64,000 nucleotides of DNA from Streptomyces nymphaeiformis (GCF_014203895.1 NZ_JACHJY010000005.1:124001-188000); one strand, 5' to 3'; numbered from the stretch's first letter, positions 50,882-60,843 are shown. Notes: generated by a model from the sequence alone, not told the origin. Made by a program: numbers and translations.

Positions 50882-51452
50882 CGCGCTGATCAGACCTTGT
50901 TCCGGGAGGGGCGCCCGTACGGGCGCGAAGCGGTGTAAAGCGCCAGGCTAAACACGCCCTTCCCTTCGAATGCATGGCTGAGACATCGATCAGCGTGTGA
51001 GTTTGCTCACCACTCGGGTCTCATTCCGGGCATTACGGACCGTCTCCGGTCGTCACGGAAAGGGGCATTCCGCCACTGAACGAGCTATTCCGCTCCTGAT
51101 CATGGCGACTGGGACACACGGGGACGCCCGACCATTGGGACTGAAAAGTCCGAATCCTCCGTGATCATCTTCTACATGGGGTGACACGTCGTGCACGCTT
51201 TGTCATACCCCTCCCGCCACGACACGCGGCCCTTGTTGGAGATCCGGCACTGTGCTGGAATTCCACGCACCGCCGCGGGTTTCAAGCCGGCGCGCAAGGG
51301 GCGCAACGCAGCGCCGGCCGAGTGGCGGGAAAGAAGGGGGAACTGCGCCGGTCACCGACGACCACCTGGGGTGCTCCACACACCCCGATCGACGCCGACA
51401 CCGTCCTCTCCGTTCATCCGGAAGGACGCCTGGTCCAGAGGTTGCGACGCTA
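50882..51452. other. 571-base non-coding region upstream of the conservons
   Basis: The longest gap in the window, lower in GC than its neighbours. It contains a GTGAG-TTTG-CTCAC palindrome at 50997-51010, and TGATCA at about 51099 and 51162. No frame in it has convincing protein sequence. It probably holds the cvn1 promoter and regulatory sites. Confidence 0.45.
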
Positions 51453-54400
51453 GTGCAGGGACGTTTCAAGAGGGATGGCTCGGGGTCTTCCCAGGCCCGC
51501 CAGGGCCGAGCGGATGCTCCGGCGGAGCAGGAACCGCGTGCCGGGACCGACCGCGGTCCCTCGGCCTCGCACACCCCGAACCAGGGTCAGGGACCGTCCG
51601 GCGAGGGCGGCGACAAGGGCGGCAGGCGCTCAAGCGCCGCGGCCTCGTCCGCCGAGCCCGCCGCCGCACCCCCCAAGGTCCGGGCCGAGAACGAGGTCGG
51701 ACCCCGAATAGCCCTGCGCAACTGGCGCATCTCCACGCGCCTCGTCGCGCTCCTCACCCTCCCCGTGGTCGCGGCGACCACCCTGGGCGGCATCCGCATC
51801 AGCGACTCGCTCCAGGACATGGAGCAGCTCGACCACATGCAGCTGCTCACCAAGCTGACCCGTGAGGCGACCGGCCTCGCGCAGGCCCTGCAGGCCGAGC
51901 GCGACCTGTCCGCGGGTCCGCTGGCCAACGGCCGCCCGGTCAGCGACTACCAGGTCGCCAACCCGCGCCGGAAGACGGACCGCGAGTACAAGGCCTTCCT
52001 CGACGCCACCGAGGACATCCCGGCCACCGAGGGCGACGAGGCGCTGCGCAGCATCCGCCAGAACGTCAGCCAGATCGCCTCGCAGGTCACCGAGCTCCAC
52101 TCCATCCGGGGCGCCGCCTACGAGAAGGGCGTGTCCCACTCGGTGACGGTCGAGGCGTACAGCCGCCTCATCCGCTCGCTGCTCAGCCTGTCCCAGGACA
52201 TGGCGCAGGCGACCAGCAACCCCGAGATGATCAAGCGGACCCGCGCGCTCGCCGCGTTCTCGTCCGCCAAGGAGTACGCCTCCATCCAGCAGGCGATCAT
52301 CGCCGCCGCGCTCCCGCCGAGCGACCGGACCGCCGGACGGATCCAGCAGGGTGACCGCCTCTACGGCGAGGCCGCCCTCAACAGTGAGGCCGTCGAGCTC
52401 AAGTCGTTCCAGGCGATCTACGAGTCCACCGGCGGTGACGCCGCCGAGCGGACCGAGTCGCTGAACAGCGGCGACCCGTCGATCAACGCCGCGAACAAGT
52501 ACGCCGAGCGCGTGCTGAACTCGGACGACGCGATGCCCACCGGCGTCAAGCGCGGTCACCTGAACTTCACCGACGAGTACAGCACCAAGATCTCCGCCAT
52601 GAACCGCATCGAGGCGGGTCTGCTCGGCGACATGGAGACGATGGCCCGTGAGCTGAAGCAGGAGTCGCAGCGCGACGCCATCATCAACGGTGCGCTGATC
52701 CTCCTCGTCCTCGGCGTCTCGCTCATCGGCGCCTTCGTCGTGGCCCGGTCCATGATCCGGTCGCTGCGGCGACTCCAGGACACCGCGACCAAGGTCGCCC
52801 AGGACCGCCTGCCCGAGCTCGTCAAGCAGCTCTCCGAGTCCGACCCGCAGGACGTCGACACCTCCGTCGAGTCCGTCGGTGTGCACTCCCGGGACGAGAT
52901 CGGCCAGGTGGCCGCGGCCTTCGACGACGTGCACCGCGAGGCGGTCCGCCTCGCCGCCGAGCAGGCCCTCCTCCGGGGCAACGTCAACGCGATGTTCACC
53001 AACCTCTCGCGGCGTTCCCAGGGCCTCATCCAGCGTCAGCTCTCGCTCATCTCCGAGCTGGAGTCCCGCGAGGCCGACCCGGACCAGCTGTCCTCGCTGT
53101 TCAAGCTCGACCACCTCGCGACCCGTATGCGCCGGAACGGCGAGAACCTCCTCGTCCTCGCCGGTGAGGAGCCGGGCCGCCGCTGGACCCGCCCGGTCCC
53201 GCTGGTCGACGTCCTCCGTGCCGCCGCCTCCGAGGTGGAGCAGTACGAGCGCATCGAACTGGCCGCGGTCCCGGCGACCGAGGTCGCCGGCCGGGTCGTC
53301 AACGACCTCGTGCACCTCCTCGCCGAGCTCCTCGAGAACGCCACGTCGTTCTCCTCCCCGCAGACCAAGGTCCGGGTCACCGGTCACGCCCTGCCCGACG
53401 GCCGCGTGCTCGTCGAGATCCACGACACCGGCATCGGCCTCTCCCCCGAGGACCTCGCCGCGATCAACGAGCGGCTCGCCTCGCCGCCCACCGTGGACGT
53501 CTCGGTCTCGCGCCGCATGGGTCTGTTCGTGGTCGGCCGCCTGTCCCTGCGACACGGCATCCGGATCCAGCTGCGCCCGTCCGACTCGGGCGGCACCACC
53601 GCGCTCGTCATGCTCCCCGTCGACGTCGCCCAGGGCGGCAAGAAGCCCATGCCCAAGCCGGGCGCGGGCGGTCAGGGCGCGATGCCGCAGGGTGCCTCCG
53701 CCCCCGGCGGGCGTCTCCCCGGCGGTCCCGGCGCGGCCGGTGGCCCCGGTGGCGGACGTCCCGGCCAGGGCGGTGCCCCGTCCTCGGCGGCCGGCCGTCT
53801 CGGCACCGGTGCCGGTGCCGCGCGCGGCCAGGTCGGTACGGGCGGTCCCCGGGCCGCGCTGCCCGCCCGTGACGGTGCGCCGCTCGCCGGCGGCCCGCAG
53901 GGCGCGCCGCAGTCCCGCACCCCGCAGCCGCAGAACGCAGCCAACGCGGCCAACGCGGCCCTGGAGCAGACCGGCCAGCTGCCGCAGATCCCGCAGGCTC
54001 CCCAGTCGCCCGACGCGCTGCGTCCGGGCCCCGGCGGAGGCGGCCTCATCGGCGGCGCCGCGAGCGCCATCCCGTCCCGTACGGACGTGTGGGGCAACCA
54101 GTCGGCACCGCAGCAGCAGCCCCAGCAGCCGCAGGGCAACCAGCAGCCCCAGGGCAACCAGCAGGCCGGGTACGACTTCCCGCGTGCCGAGCTGCCCGGC
54201 GGCGCCCCGCAGCAGCAGCGCCCGCAGGCCGCGAGCTGGGGCAACGACCCGCAGCAGCAGCCGGTCCGGCGCCCGCAGCAGGAGATGTCCCCGCTGGACG
54301 CCCCGCGCGGTCACGAGGAGCCGGAGTCGGCGGGCCTGTTCGGCGCGCCGCAGGGCCCCGGTTCCACGGGCCAGTTCCCGCGCCCGGACTTCGGTGCCCC

Positions 54401-55271
54401 GCAGCAGCAGCCGCAGGTCCCGCAGCAGCAGGCCTACCAGCAGGACCCGGCGTCGACGGCGCAGTTCCCGCGCCCGGACTTCGGTGCCCCGCAGGGTCCC
54501 GGCTCCACCGGCCAGTTCCCGCGCCCGGACTTCGGTGCCCCGCAGCCCCAGGCGTACCAGGACGGCCAGCAGCAGTTCGGTCAGCAGCAGCAGTACGGCC
54601 AGGAGCAGCAGTACGGCCGGCAGCCCTTCGTGCCGCAGGCGCAGCAGCAGCCCCAGCCGCCGGCGCCGCGACAGCGGGGCGGCAACGACTTCGGCGCCCC
54701 GCGTCCGGCCGAGCCGGCCGTACGGCAGCAGCCGCAGCAGCCGCAGCAGCCGCGCCGTCCGGAGGCCCTGCCGCCGGCCGGTGGCGCGCGTGACGGCCGT
54801 ACCCCGCAGTACGACGCGCTGGGGTCCGACTGGGCGCAGCAGGGGCAGCCGCAGCAGCAGGGCTACCAGGCGGACCTGACGCAGACGATGCAGACCCCGG
54901 TGGTCTCGCAGCCGTCCGCTCCGGCGCCCCGCCCGGCCGCCGACCCGGCCGGTGACGGCGGCCGCCAGAACGGGGCCGCCTGGCGGACCTCGCCCAACGA
55001 CGAGCTGGTGCGCCAGGCGGAGCGGGTGCGCAAGCCCGCTGCCGGCGGCGTCACCACCTCCGGTCTTCCGCGCCGTGTGCCGAAGGCCAACCTCGTACCC
55101 GGGACCGCACAGGAGCAGGCCCACACGGCCGGCCCCCAGGTCTCGCGTGCACCCGACGACGTCCGCGGCCGGCTCACCAATCTGCGCCGCGGCATTCAGC
55201 AGGGCCGTCAGGCCGGCAACTCGACCACGGGTAGCCACCACCTCGGTCCGAACCATCAGCAGGAGCGTTAG
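51453..55271 (+). CDS. cvnA1: Conservon sensor kinase-like protein CvnA (first copy)
   Basis: A 1272-residue membrane sensor with kinase-like ATPase domain, first gene of the first conservon. After a low-complexity N-terminus it has a membrane helix (about 97-114), an extracellular nitrate/nitrite-sensor-like helical domain, a second membrane helix (about 410-432), a HAMP-like linker, and a HATPase domain with N-box LLAELLENATSFSSP and G-box HDTGIGLSPEDL. The usual phospho-acceptor His box is not obvious. The tail (about 730-1272) is Pro/Gln/Gly-rich with repeats. In S. coelicolor conservons resemble membrane-coupled G-protein systems. GTG at 51453 fits homology. Confidence 0.88.
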   Translation: MQGRFKRDGSGSSQARQGRADAPAEQEPRAGTDRGPSASHTPNQGQGPSGEGGDKGGRRSSAAASSAEPAAAPPKVRAENEVGPRIALRNWRISTRLVALLTLPVVAATTLGGIRISDSLQDMEQLDHMQLLTKLTREATGLAQALQAERDLSAGPLANGRPVSDYQVANPRRKTDREYKAFLDATEDIPATEGDEALRSIRQNVSQIASQVTELHSIRGAAYEKGVSHSVTVEAYSRLIRSLLSLSQDMAQATSNPEMIKRTRALAAFSSAKEYASIQQAIIAAALPPSDRTAGRIQQGDRLYGEAALNSEAVELKSFQAIYESTGGDAAERTESLNSGDPSINAANKYAERVLNSDDAMPTGVKRGHLNFTDEYSTKISAMNRIEAGLLGDMETMARELKQESQRDAIINGALILLVLGVSLIGAFVVARSMIRSLRRLQDTATKVAQDRLPELVKQLSESDPQDVDTSVESVGVHSRDEIGQVAAAFDDVHREAVRLAAEQALLRGNVNAMFTNLSRRSQGLIQRQLSLISELESREADPDQLSSLFKLDHLATRMRRNGENLLVLAGEEPGRRWTRPVPLVDVLRAAASEVEQYERIELAAVPATEVAGRVVNDLVHLLAELLENATSFSSPQTKVRVTGHALPDGRVLVEIHDTGIGLSPEDLAAINERLASPPTVDVSVSRRMGLFVVGRLSLRHGIRIQLRPSDSGGTTALVMLPVDVAQGGKKPMPKPGAGGQGAMPQGASAPGGRLPGGPGAAGGPGGGRPGQGGAPSSAAGRLGTGAGAARGQVGTGGPRAALPARDGAPLAGGPQGAPQSRTPQPQNAANAANAALEQTGQLPQIPQAPQSPDALRPGPGGGGLIGGAASAIPSRTDVWGNQSAPQQQPQQPQGNQQPQGNQQAGYDFPRAELPGGAPQQQRPQAASWGNDPQQQPVRRPQQEMSPLDAPRGHEEPESAGLFGAPQGPGSTGQFPRPDFGAPQQQPQVPQQQAYQQDPASTAQFPRPDFGAPQGPGSTGQFPRPDFGAPQPQAYQDGQQQFGQQQQYGQEQQYGRQPFVPQAQQQPQPPAPRQRGGNDFGAPRPAEPAVRQQPQQPQQPRRPEALPPAGGARDGRTPQYDALGSDWAQQGQPQQQGYQADLTQTMQTPVVSQPSAPAPRPAADPAGDGGRQNGAAWRTSPNDELVRQAERVRKPAAGGVTTSGLPRRVPKANLVPGTAQEQAHTAGPQVSRAPDDVRGRLTNLRRGIQQGRQAGNSTTGSHHLGPNHQQER
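54361..54544 (+). repeat. QFPRPDFGAPQ repeats in the CvnA1 tail
   Basis: A 33-base core beginning CAGTTCCCGCGCCCGGAC occurs identically at 54372, 54462 and 54513. Encoded core QFPRPDFGAPQ, with a preceding GSTG or ASTA. Confidence 0.85.
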
Positions 55272-55694
55272 TTGAACGCGATGAGCCAGGCGGCGCAGAA
55301 TCTGAACTGGTTGATCACCAACTTCGTGGACAACACCCCCGGGGTGTCCCACACGGTGGTGGTCTCCGCCGACGGACTCCTGCTGGCCATGTCCGAAGGA
55401 TTCCCCCGCGACCGCGCCGACCAGCTGGCGGCGGTCGCATCCGGACTGACCTCGCTGACCGCGGGCGCGTCCCGGATCTTCGAGGGCGGTCCCGTGGCAC
55501 AGACCGTGGTGGAGATGGAGCGCGGCTTCCTCTTCCTCATGCAGGTCTCCGACGGCTCCTCGCTGGCCGTGCTCGCCCACCCCGAGTGCGACATCGGCCT
55601 CGTGGGCTACGAGATGGCGCTGCTGGTCGACCGGGCCGGCAGCGTCCTCACCCCGGATCTCCGTGCGGAGCTCCAGGGCAGCCTGCTCCACTAG
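55272..55694 (+). CDS. cvnB1: Conservon protein CvnB (roadblock/LC7 domain, first copy)
   Basis: A 140-residue roadblock/LC7 protein, the MglB-like GTPase-activating partner of the CvnD GTPase. AQNLNWLITNFVDNTPGV, then VVVSADGLLLAMSEGFPRD, and ERGFLFLMQVSDGSSLAVL are the fold signatures. The TTG at 55272 lies directly after the cvnA1 stop with GGAG upstream; the ATG at 55281 is an alternative. The equivalent position in the second copy is a GTG. A hairpin separates it from cvnC1. Confidence 0.92.
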   Translation: MNAMSQAAQNLNWLITNFVDNTPGVSHTVVVSADGLLLAMSEGFPRDRADQLAAVASGLTSLTAGASRIFEGGPVAQTVVEMERGFLFLMQVSDGSSLAVLAHPECDIGLVGYEMALLVDRAGSVLTPDLRAELQGSLLH

Positions 55695-55735
55695 GTCACG
55701 CACACCGGACACCCCACGTTCGCACGACCGACCGA

Positions 55736-55765
55736 CAGGGCGGTACGCCCCTCCGTACCGCCCTG
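55736..55765 (+). terminator. Hairpin between cvnB1 and cvnC1
   Basis: CAGGGCGGTACG at 55736-55747 pairs exactly with CGTACCGCCCTG at 55754-55765. There is no T-run, so it may be an attenuator or mRNA stability element. Confidence 0.6.
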
Positions 55766-55851
55766 GCACTGTTCATCGTCCGGCCGCCCCACCCGGCCCC
55801 CCACCGGCCCCATCAGACGGCAGAAGTCTTGCTGTCACGCCCGGAGGATTC

Positions 55852-56256
55852 ATGACCCCGCCCCCCGCCTCTCACGATCCGTACGGCGCATCAGTCGACG
55901 AGTACGGGCATGAGGGCGACCAGCCGCTGGTGCGTCCGTACGCGATGACCGGCGGCCGGACCCGGCCGCGTTACCAGCTCGCCATCGAGGCGCTGGTCAG
56001 CACCACGGCCGACCCGGCGCACCTCGCCACGCTCCTTCCGGAGCACCAGCGGATCTGCCACCTCTGCCGCGAGGTCAAGTCGGTGGCCGAGGTGTCGGCC
56101 CTCCTGTCGATGCCGCTCGGTGTCGCCCGGATCCTCGTGGCCGACCTGGCGGAGGCCGGCATGGTGGCGATCCACCAGCCGGGCAACGGAGAGACCGGCG
56201 GCACGCCGGACGTGACACTGCTCGAAAGGGTGCTCAGTGGACTTCGCAAGCTCTAG
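55852..56256 (+). CDS. cvnC1: Conservon protein CvnC (DUF742, first copy)
   Basis: A 134-residue DUF742 protein. LVRPYAMTGGRTRPRYQLAI is the family hallmark. HQRICHLCREVKSVAEVSAL and PLGVARILVADLAEAGMVAI look like a winged helix. A Pro-rich N-terminus of about 30 residues precedes. ATG with GGAGG eight bases away. Its end overlaps cvnD1 by 20 bases. Confidence 0.92.
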   Translation: MTPPPASHDPYGASVDEYGHEGDQPLVRPYAMTGGRTRPRYQLAIEALVSTTADPAHLATLLPEHQRICHLCREVKSVAEVSALLSMPLGVARILVADLAEAGMVAIHQPGNGETGGTPDVTLLERVLSGLRKL

Positions 56257-56818
56257 CGGCGGCGCGGCCAGATCGACCACCAGCGCGAAGATCGTGGTGG
56301 CGGGCGGCTTCGGCGTGGGCAAGACCACGTTCGTCGGCGCCGTCTCGGAGATCAACCCGCTGCGTACCGAAGCCGTCATGACCTCCGCGTCGGCCGGCAT
56401 CGACGATCTGACGCACACCGGCGGCAAGACGACGACGACCGTCGCCATGGACTTCGGCCGCATCACGCTCGACCAGGACCTGATCCTGTACCTCTTCGGT
56501 ACGCCCGGTCAGGACCGCTTCTGGTTCATGTGGGACGACCTCGTCCGCGGCGCCATCGGCGCCGTCGTCCTGGTCGACACCCGCCGCCTCGCCGACTGCT
56601 TCCCCGCGGTCGACTACTTCGAGAACTCGGGCCTCCCGTTCGTCATCGCCCTCAACGGCTTCGACGGCAACCAGCCCTACCAGCCCGAGGAAGTCCGCGA
56701 GGCCCTCCAGATCGGCCCCGACACCCCCATCATCACCACCGACGCCCGCCACCGCGCGGACGCCAAGAGCGCGCTCATCACGCTCGTCGAGCACGCCCTC
56801 ATGGCCCGCCTCAAGTAA
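56237..56818 (+). CDS. cvnD1: Conservon GTPase CvnD (first copy)
   Basis: A 193-residue small GTPase of the MglA/Rab-like conservon family. P-loop GGFGVGKTTF at 23-32; G3 region LFGTPGQDRFWFMWDD at 87-101, where the usual Asp before xxG is replaced; ALNGFDGNQP (138-147) replaces NKxD. GTG start overlapping cvnC1. In S. coelicolor CvnD binds GTP and the complex is membrane associated. Nearly identical to cvnD2: I see only two amino-acid differences in the mature sequence. Confidence 0.94.
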   Translation: MDFASSSGGAARSTTSAKIVVAGGFGVGKTTFVGAVSEINPLRTEAVMTSASAGIDDLTHTGGKTTTTVAMDFGRITLDQDLILYLFGTPGQDRFWFMWDDLVRGAIGAVVLVDTRRLADCFPAVDYFENSGLPFVIALNGFDGNQPYQPEEVREALQIGPDTPIITTDARHRADAKSALITLVEHALMARLK

Positions 56819-57158
56819 CGGGACGGCCCAGGGCGGTTGTCATATGCCTCTGCCAGGGGCGGTCTGTGTCCTTCGACACGGCCGCCCCCGGGTTCATAAC
56901 ATTTCGACAGAGAATTGGGCCGCCTCGGACACCCGACGCATCCGCCCGGTGTCACTGCGCTCACCTGAGCCCCGCCATTTGGCGGGGCTCGCTCTTTATG
57001 CCCGTTTTATGCGAGGCCTGGACCACTGAAAGCGGCCGTTTCCCACTGTTTGGAACCGACCCCCTTCACGTGCTGCAATTCATGAACTCCCGAGTAGTAC
57101 GGCCCTGAACGAAACACCGGCACAACGTAGGTGCCGACGCCGAGAGGTTGTTGGTCGA
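56819..57158. other. Intergenic region between the two conservons
   Basis: 340 bases with no gene. It contains the cvn1 terminator at 56967 and presumably the cvn2 promoter in the AT-richer part near 57000-57120. Confidence 0.5.
56967..56990 (+). terminator. Terminator of the first conservon
   Basis: GAGCCCCGCC-ATTT-GGCGGGGCTC, a perfect 10-base stem, followed by a T-rich stretch ending TTTT at about 57009. Confidence 0.85.
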
Positions 57159-60100
57159 GTGAGGCGAAGCAAGGAAAGCTCCGCGGAGCAGGAGACGCGG
57201 GGCAACTTCACGCCGCCGTCGCGCACGGCGATGTCGCCCGCGGACGTGCCCGTGACGCCGCCCCCCGTCGAGCCGGTCAAGGGCAGCTCCAGCAAGCTCT
57301 CGCCCCGCAACTGGCGGGTGCCCACGCGCCTGAACGCGATCCTCTGCATACCCGTGCTCACCGGCCTCGTCATGGGCAGCTTCCAGGTGAAGTCGGCCAT
57401 CGACACCTGGCAGGAGGCGCAGGACGCCGAGAAGACGGCGCTCATCGTGCGCGCCGCCTCGGAGTACAGCACCGCCCTCCTCAACGAGCGCGACCTGACC
57501 GCCGGCCCCCTGCTCGCCGCGAAGACCCCCGAGGACCGCAAGGCCGACGAGGTCACGCGGGCGTACGCCGCGACCGACTCCGCCAAGGCGAAGTTCGACG
57601 AGGCCGTCAAGAACATGCCGTCGGGCCAGGGCCTGGAGCGCCGTCTGCGGCTGTTCCAGGACGAGGAGCCGAAGCTGGAGACGCTGCGCAAGGCCGCGTA
57701 CACCCGCTCCCTCGACCCGGTGAACACGCAGCTCGGCTACACGGGCGTGCAGCACTACCTGATGGAGTTCTCGAACGAGCTCGGTCTGGGCACCGGCAAC
57801 ATCACCAGCTACGGCCGCACGGTCTACGCGATCCAGCTGTCGAAGGGCGCGGAGTCCCTCCAGCGCTCCATCGGCACGCAGCTCCTCGTCCGGCCCAGCC
57901 GGGACGAGGCGGTCTTCGCCCAGCAGTCCGTGGCGTTCAACTCGTACAACTACCTGGAGCAGATCGCCCTCGGCGAGTTCAACTCCGGCGGTCTGCCCGA
58001 GGACGTCGACCTCCTCAAGAAGGTCATGGCCGGCAAGGCCGCCGAGGGCGAGAAGCGGATGTCCGCGGCCGGCGTCGAGCTGCCCAAGGGCAAGGACGGC
58101 TCCGTCTACTCCGGCGTCGCCTCCCAGATCGGCACCGCCAAGGGTCCCGAGGGCATCAAGGACCTGAAGGGCCAGGGCATCACGCCCGAGACCTGGATGG
58201 CCGTCGCCACCGCCAAGTTCGACGGCTACAGCGAGGTCGAGAAGACCCTCGTCGACAAGGCCGTGACCGAGGCCGCCGACATCTCCGACGAGGCCAAGAC
58301 GGACGCCTGGGTCAACGGCGGCATCGTCGTCGTCGCCCTGCTCGCCGCCTTCATCCTGGCCGGGATGATGGCCCGCCAGATGAGCCGCTCGATGCGCGAG
58401 CTGCGGACCGCCGCGTTCAGCATCGCCGAGCAGCGCCTGCCGATGCTCGTCGACCAGCTCTCCCGTACGGAGCCGGGCCGGGTCGACACCCGCGTCCAGC
58501 CCATCCCGATCGACTCGCAGGACGAGATCGGCGAGGTCGCCCGCGCCTTCGACCAGGTCCACCGCGAGGCCGTCCGGCTCGCCGCCGAGCAGGCCATGCT
58601 CCGCGGCAACGTCAACGCGATCTTCACGAACCTCTCGCGCCGCAACCAGTCGCTGATCGAGGGCCAGCTGACCCTCATCACCGACCTGGAGAACAACGAG
58701 GCGGACCCGGACCAGCTGGAGAACCTCTTCCGCCTGGACCACCTGGCCACCCGCATGCGCCGCAACGGCGAGAACCTCCTCGTCCTCGCCGGCGAGGAGC
58801 CGGGCCGCCGCTGGGACCAGCCGGTCCCGCTGGTCGACGTCATGCGCGCCGCCTCCTCCGAGGTGGAGCAGTACGAGCGCATCGAGCTGGCCGGCGTGCC
58901 GGAGGCCGAGATCCACGGCCAGGCCGTGACCGACCTCGTGCACCTGCTCGCCGAGCTCCTGGAGAACGCCACCACGTTCTCCTCCCCGCAGACCAAGGTG
59001 CGCGTCACCGCGACGCGTCTCCCCGACGGCCGTGTGATGGTCGAGATCCACGACAAGGGCATCGGCCTCACCGCCGAGGACTTCGCGGACATCAACCACA
59101 AGCTGGCCAACCCGCCGACCGTGGACGCCGCCGTCTCGCAGCGCATGGGCCTCTTCGTGGTCGGCCGCCTCGCCGACCGGCACGGCATCCGGGTCCAGCT
59201 CCGTCCCTCGGGCGAGCAGGCCGGGACGACCTCGCTGGTCATGCTGCCGGACGCGATCACGCACGGCGGTGGCGGCGAGCAGCCGCTCCACGACGACTTC
59301 ACCGTCTCGCAGATCATCCCGCAGCAGCAGCAGCAGAACGCCTTCGAGGCCGCCCCGCAGCAGCAGCCGATGCTCACCGCGGCCGACCTCGGCTTCGACG
59401 ACTCGCGCTACGAGCAGCCGGCCGAGGACGACCGCCAGCTCGACCCGGTCAACCGCTCGCTCCAGCGCGAGGAGCGCCGTGCGGCCCTGGAGGCCCAGGC
59501 GCAGGGCGGCGACCGTCCGCTCTTCCACGACGAGGCGGAGCCGGCGGAGCAGTACGAGCAGCCGCAGGCCCAGGAGTACCCCGCCGAGCAGTACCCGGCG
59601 GAGCAGTACCCGGGGCAGGAGTACGGCCAGGAGTACGCGGACGGCTACGCCCAGCAGCAGGACGGCTACCCGCAGCAGAACGGCTACGCGCAGCCGCAGG
59701 ACGGTTTCGCTCGGCAGGATGGTTACGCCTACCCGGAGCAGGGCTACGAGGCGTACCCGCAGCAGGGCTATGCGGAAGCCTCGTACGAGGCTCCGGAAAC
59801 CGAACACCAGCAGTACGGCAATGCGTTCGATCCCCAGCCCCACCAGGCAGAGTGGCCGGATCAGAACGCTTACCAGGGCGGCTACGGTCAGGATTTCGGA
59901 GCGGAACCGGAATCTGCTCCGAGCGCTCCCGAACAGGCCCCCGACCGCGTAGGCTTCGACCGTCCGGGTCCGACTCCGAGTCCCGCCCCGGACGCCGGCC
60001 ACGCGCTGACCGACGCCGGTCTGCCGCGCCGCGGCAGCGTCGGATCGCAGACGCAGCAGACGCAGCAGGCGCCGCAGCAGCCGAAGCCCGCGCAGCCGGT

Positions 60101-60422
60101 GCAGCAGCAGGACGAAGCCGACGGCTCCGAGGAATGGCGCTCGACCAACGACGAGCGCTGGCAGCGGGCCGGAAAGCTCAAGGACCCCAAGGCGGGCGGG
60201 GTCACCTCGTCCGGTCTCCCCCGACGGGTGCCGAAGGCCAACCTGGTCGAGGGCACCGCTGAGCAGACCCCGCAGGGCGGCCCCCAGGTCTCCCGCGCAC
60301 CCGAGGACGTCCGGGGCAGGTTGAGCAACCTGCGCCGGGGCGTCCAGCAGGGACGCAGCGCGGGAACGGACACGAACGGATCGGGCCTCGGCCCGGGCAG
60401 TACCTACAACCAGGAGCGTTAG
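57159..60422 (+). CDS. cvnA2: Conservon sensor kinase-like protein CvnA (second copy)
   Basis: A 1087-residue paralogue of CvnA1 with the same order: membrane helix (58-75), helical sensor domain, second membrane helix (about 385-405), HAMP-like region, HATPase domain with LLAELLENATTFSSP and HDKGIGLTAEDF, and a low-complexity tail (about 704-1087). The tail differs from that of CvnA1: it is acidic with Tyr/Gln/Glu motifs (EQYPAEQYPGQEYGQEY). The sensor domain is strongly diverged while the ATPase core is close. GTG start at 57159. Confidence 0.88.
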   Translation: MRRSKESSAEQETRGNFTPPSRTAMSPADVPVTPPPVEPVKGSSSKLSPRNWRVPTRLNAILCIPVLTGLVMGSFQVKSAIDTWQEAQDAEKTALIVRAASEYSTALLNERDLTAGPLLAAKTPEDRKADEVTRAYAATDSAKAKFDEAVKNMPSGQGLERRLRLFQDEEPKLETLRKAAYTRSLDPVNTQLGYTGVQHYLMEFSNELGLGTGNITSYGRTVYAIQLSKGAESLQRSIGTQLLVRPSRDEAVFAQQSVAFNSYNYLEQIALGEFNSGGLPEDVDLLKKVMAGKAAEGEKRMSAAGVELPKGKDGSVYSGVASQIGTAKGPEGIKDLKGQGITPETWMAVATAKFDGYSEVEKTLVDKAVTEAADISDEAKTDAWVNGGIVVVALLAAFILAGMMARQMSRSMRELRTAAFSIAEQRLPMLVDQLSRTEPGRVDTRVQPIPIDSQDEIGEVARAFDQVHREAVRLAAEQAMLRGNVNAIFTNLSRRNQSLIEGQLTLITDLENNEADPDQLENLFRLDHLATRMRRNGENLLVLAGEEPGRRWDQPVPLVDVMRAASSEVEQYERIELAGVPEAEIHGQAVTDLVHLLAELLENATTFSSPQTKVRVTATRLPDGRVMVEIHDKGIGLTAEDFADINHKLANPPTVDAAVSQRMGLFVVGRLADRHGIRVQLRPSGEQAGTTSLVMLPDAITHGGGGEQPLHDDFTVSQIIPQQQQQNAFEAAPQQQPMLTAADLGFDDSRYEQPAEDDRQLDPVNRSLQREERRAALEAQAQGGDRPLFHDEAEPAEQYEQPQAQEYPAEQYPAEQYPGQEYGQEYADGYAQQQDGYPQQNGYAQPQDGFARQDGYAYPEQGYEAYPQQGYAEASYEAPETEHQQYGNAFDPQPHQAEWPDQNAYQGGYGQDFGAEPESAPSAPEQAPDRVGFDRPGPTPSPAPDAGHALTDAGLPRRGSVGSQTQQTQQAPQQPKPAQPVQQQDEADGSEEWRSTNDERWQRAGKLKDPKAGGVTSSGLPRRVPKANLVEGTAEQTPQGGPQVSRAPEDVRGRLSNLRRGVQQGRSAGTDTNGSGLGPGSTYNQER

Positions 60423-60423
60423 T

Positions 60424-60843
60424 GTGAGCATGAGCCAGGCGGCGCAGAATCTGAACTGGTTGATCACCAACTTCGTGGACAACACCCCCGGGGTGTCGCA
60501 CACGGTGGTGGTCTCCGCCGACGGACTCCTGCTGGCGATGTCCGAGGGTTTCCCCCGTGACCGCGCCGACCAGCTGGCGGCCGTCGCTTCCGGACTGACC
60601 TCGCTGACCGCGGGCGCGTCCCGGATCTTCGAGGGCGGTGCGGTCAACCAGACCGTCGTGGAGATGGAGCGCGGCTTCCTCTTCATCATGTCGATCTCGG
60701 ACGGCTCCTCGCTGGCCGTCCTCGCCCACCCGGAGGCCGACATCGGTCTCGTGGGCTACGAGATGGCCCTGCTCGTGGACCGCGCGGGCACGGTTCTGAC
60801 GCCTGACCTCCGGGCGGAACTTCAGGGAAGTCTTCTCAACTAA
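60424..60843 (+). CDS. cvnB2: Conservon protein CvnB (roadblock/LC7 domain, second copy)
   Basis: A 139-residue roadblock/LC7 protein almost identical to CvnB1 in its first 70 residues; it differs mainly in GGAVNQTVVEMERGFLFIMS and near the C-terminus. GTG start directly after the cvnA2 stop, with GGAG upstream. The likely partner is CvnD2. Confidence 0.92.
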   Translation: MSMSQAAQNLNWLITNFVDNTPGVSHTVVVSADGLLLAMSEGFPRDRADQLAAVASGLTSLTAGASRIFEGGAVNQTVVEMERGFLFIMSISDGSSLAVLAHPEADIGLVGYEMALLVDRAGTVLTPDLRAELQGSLLN

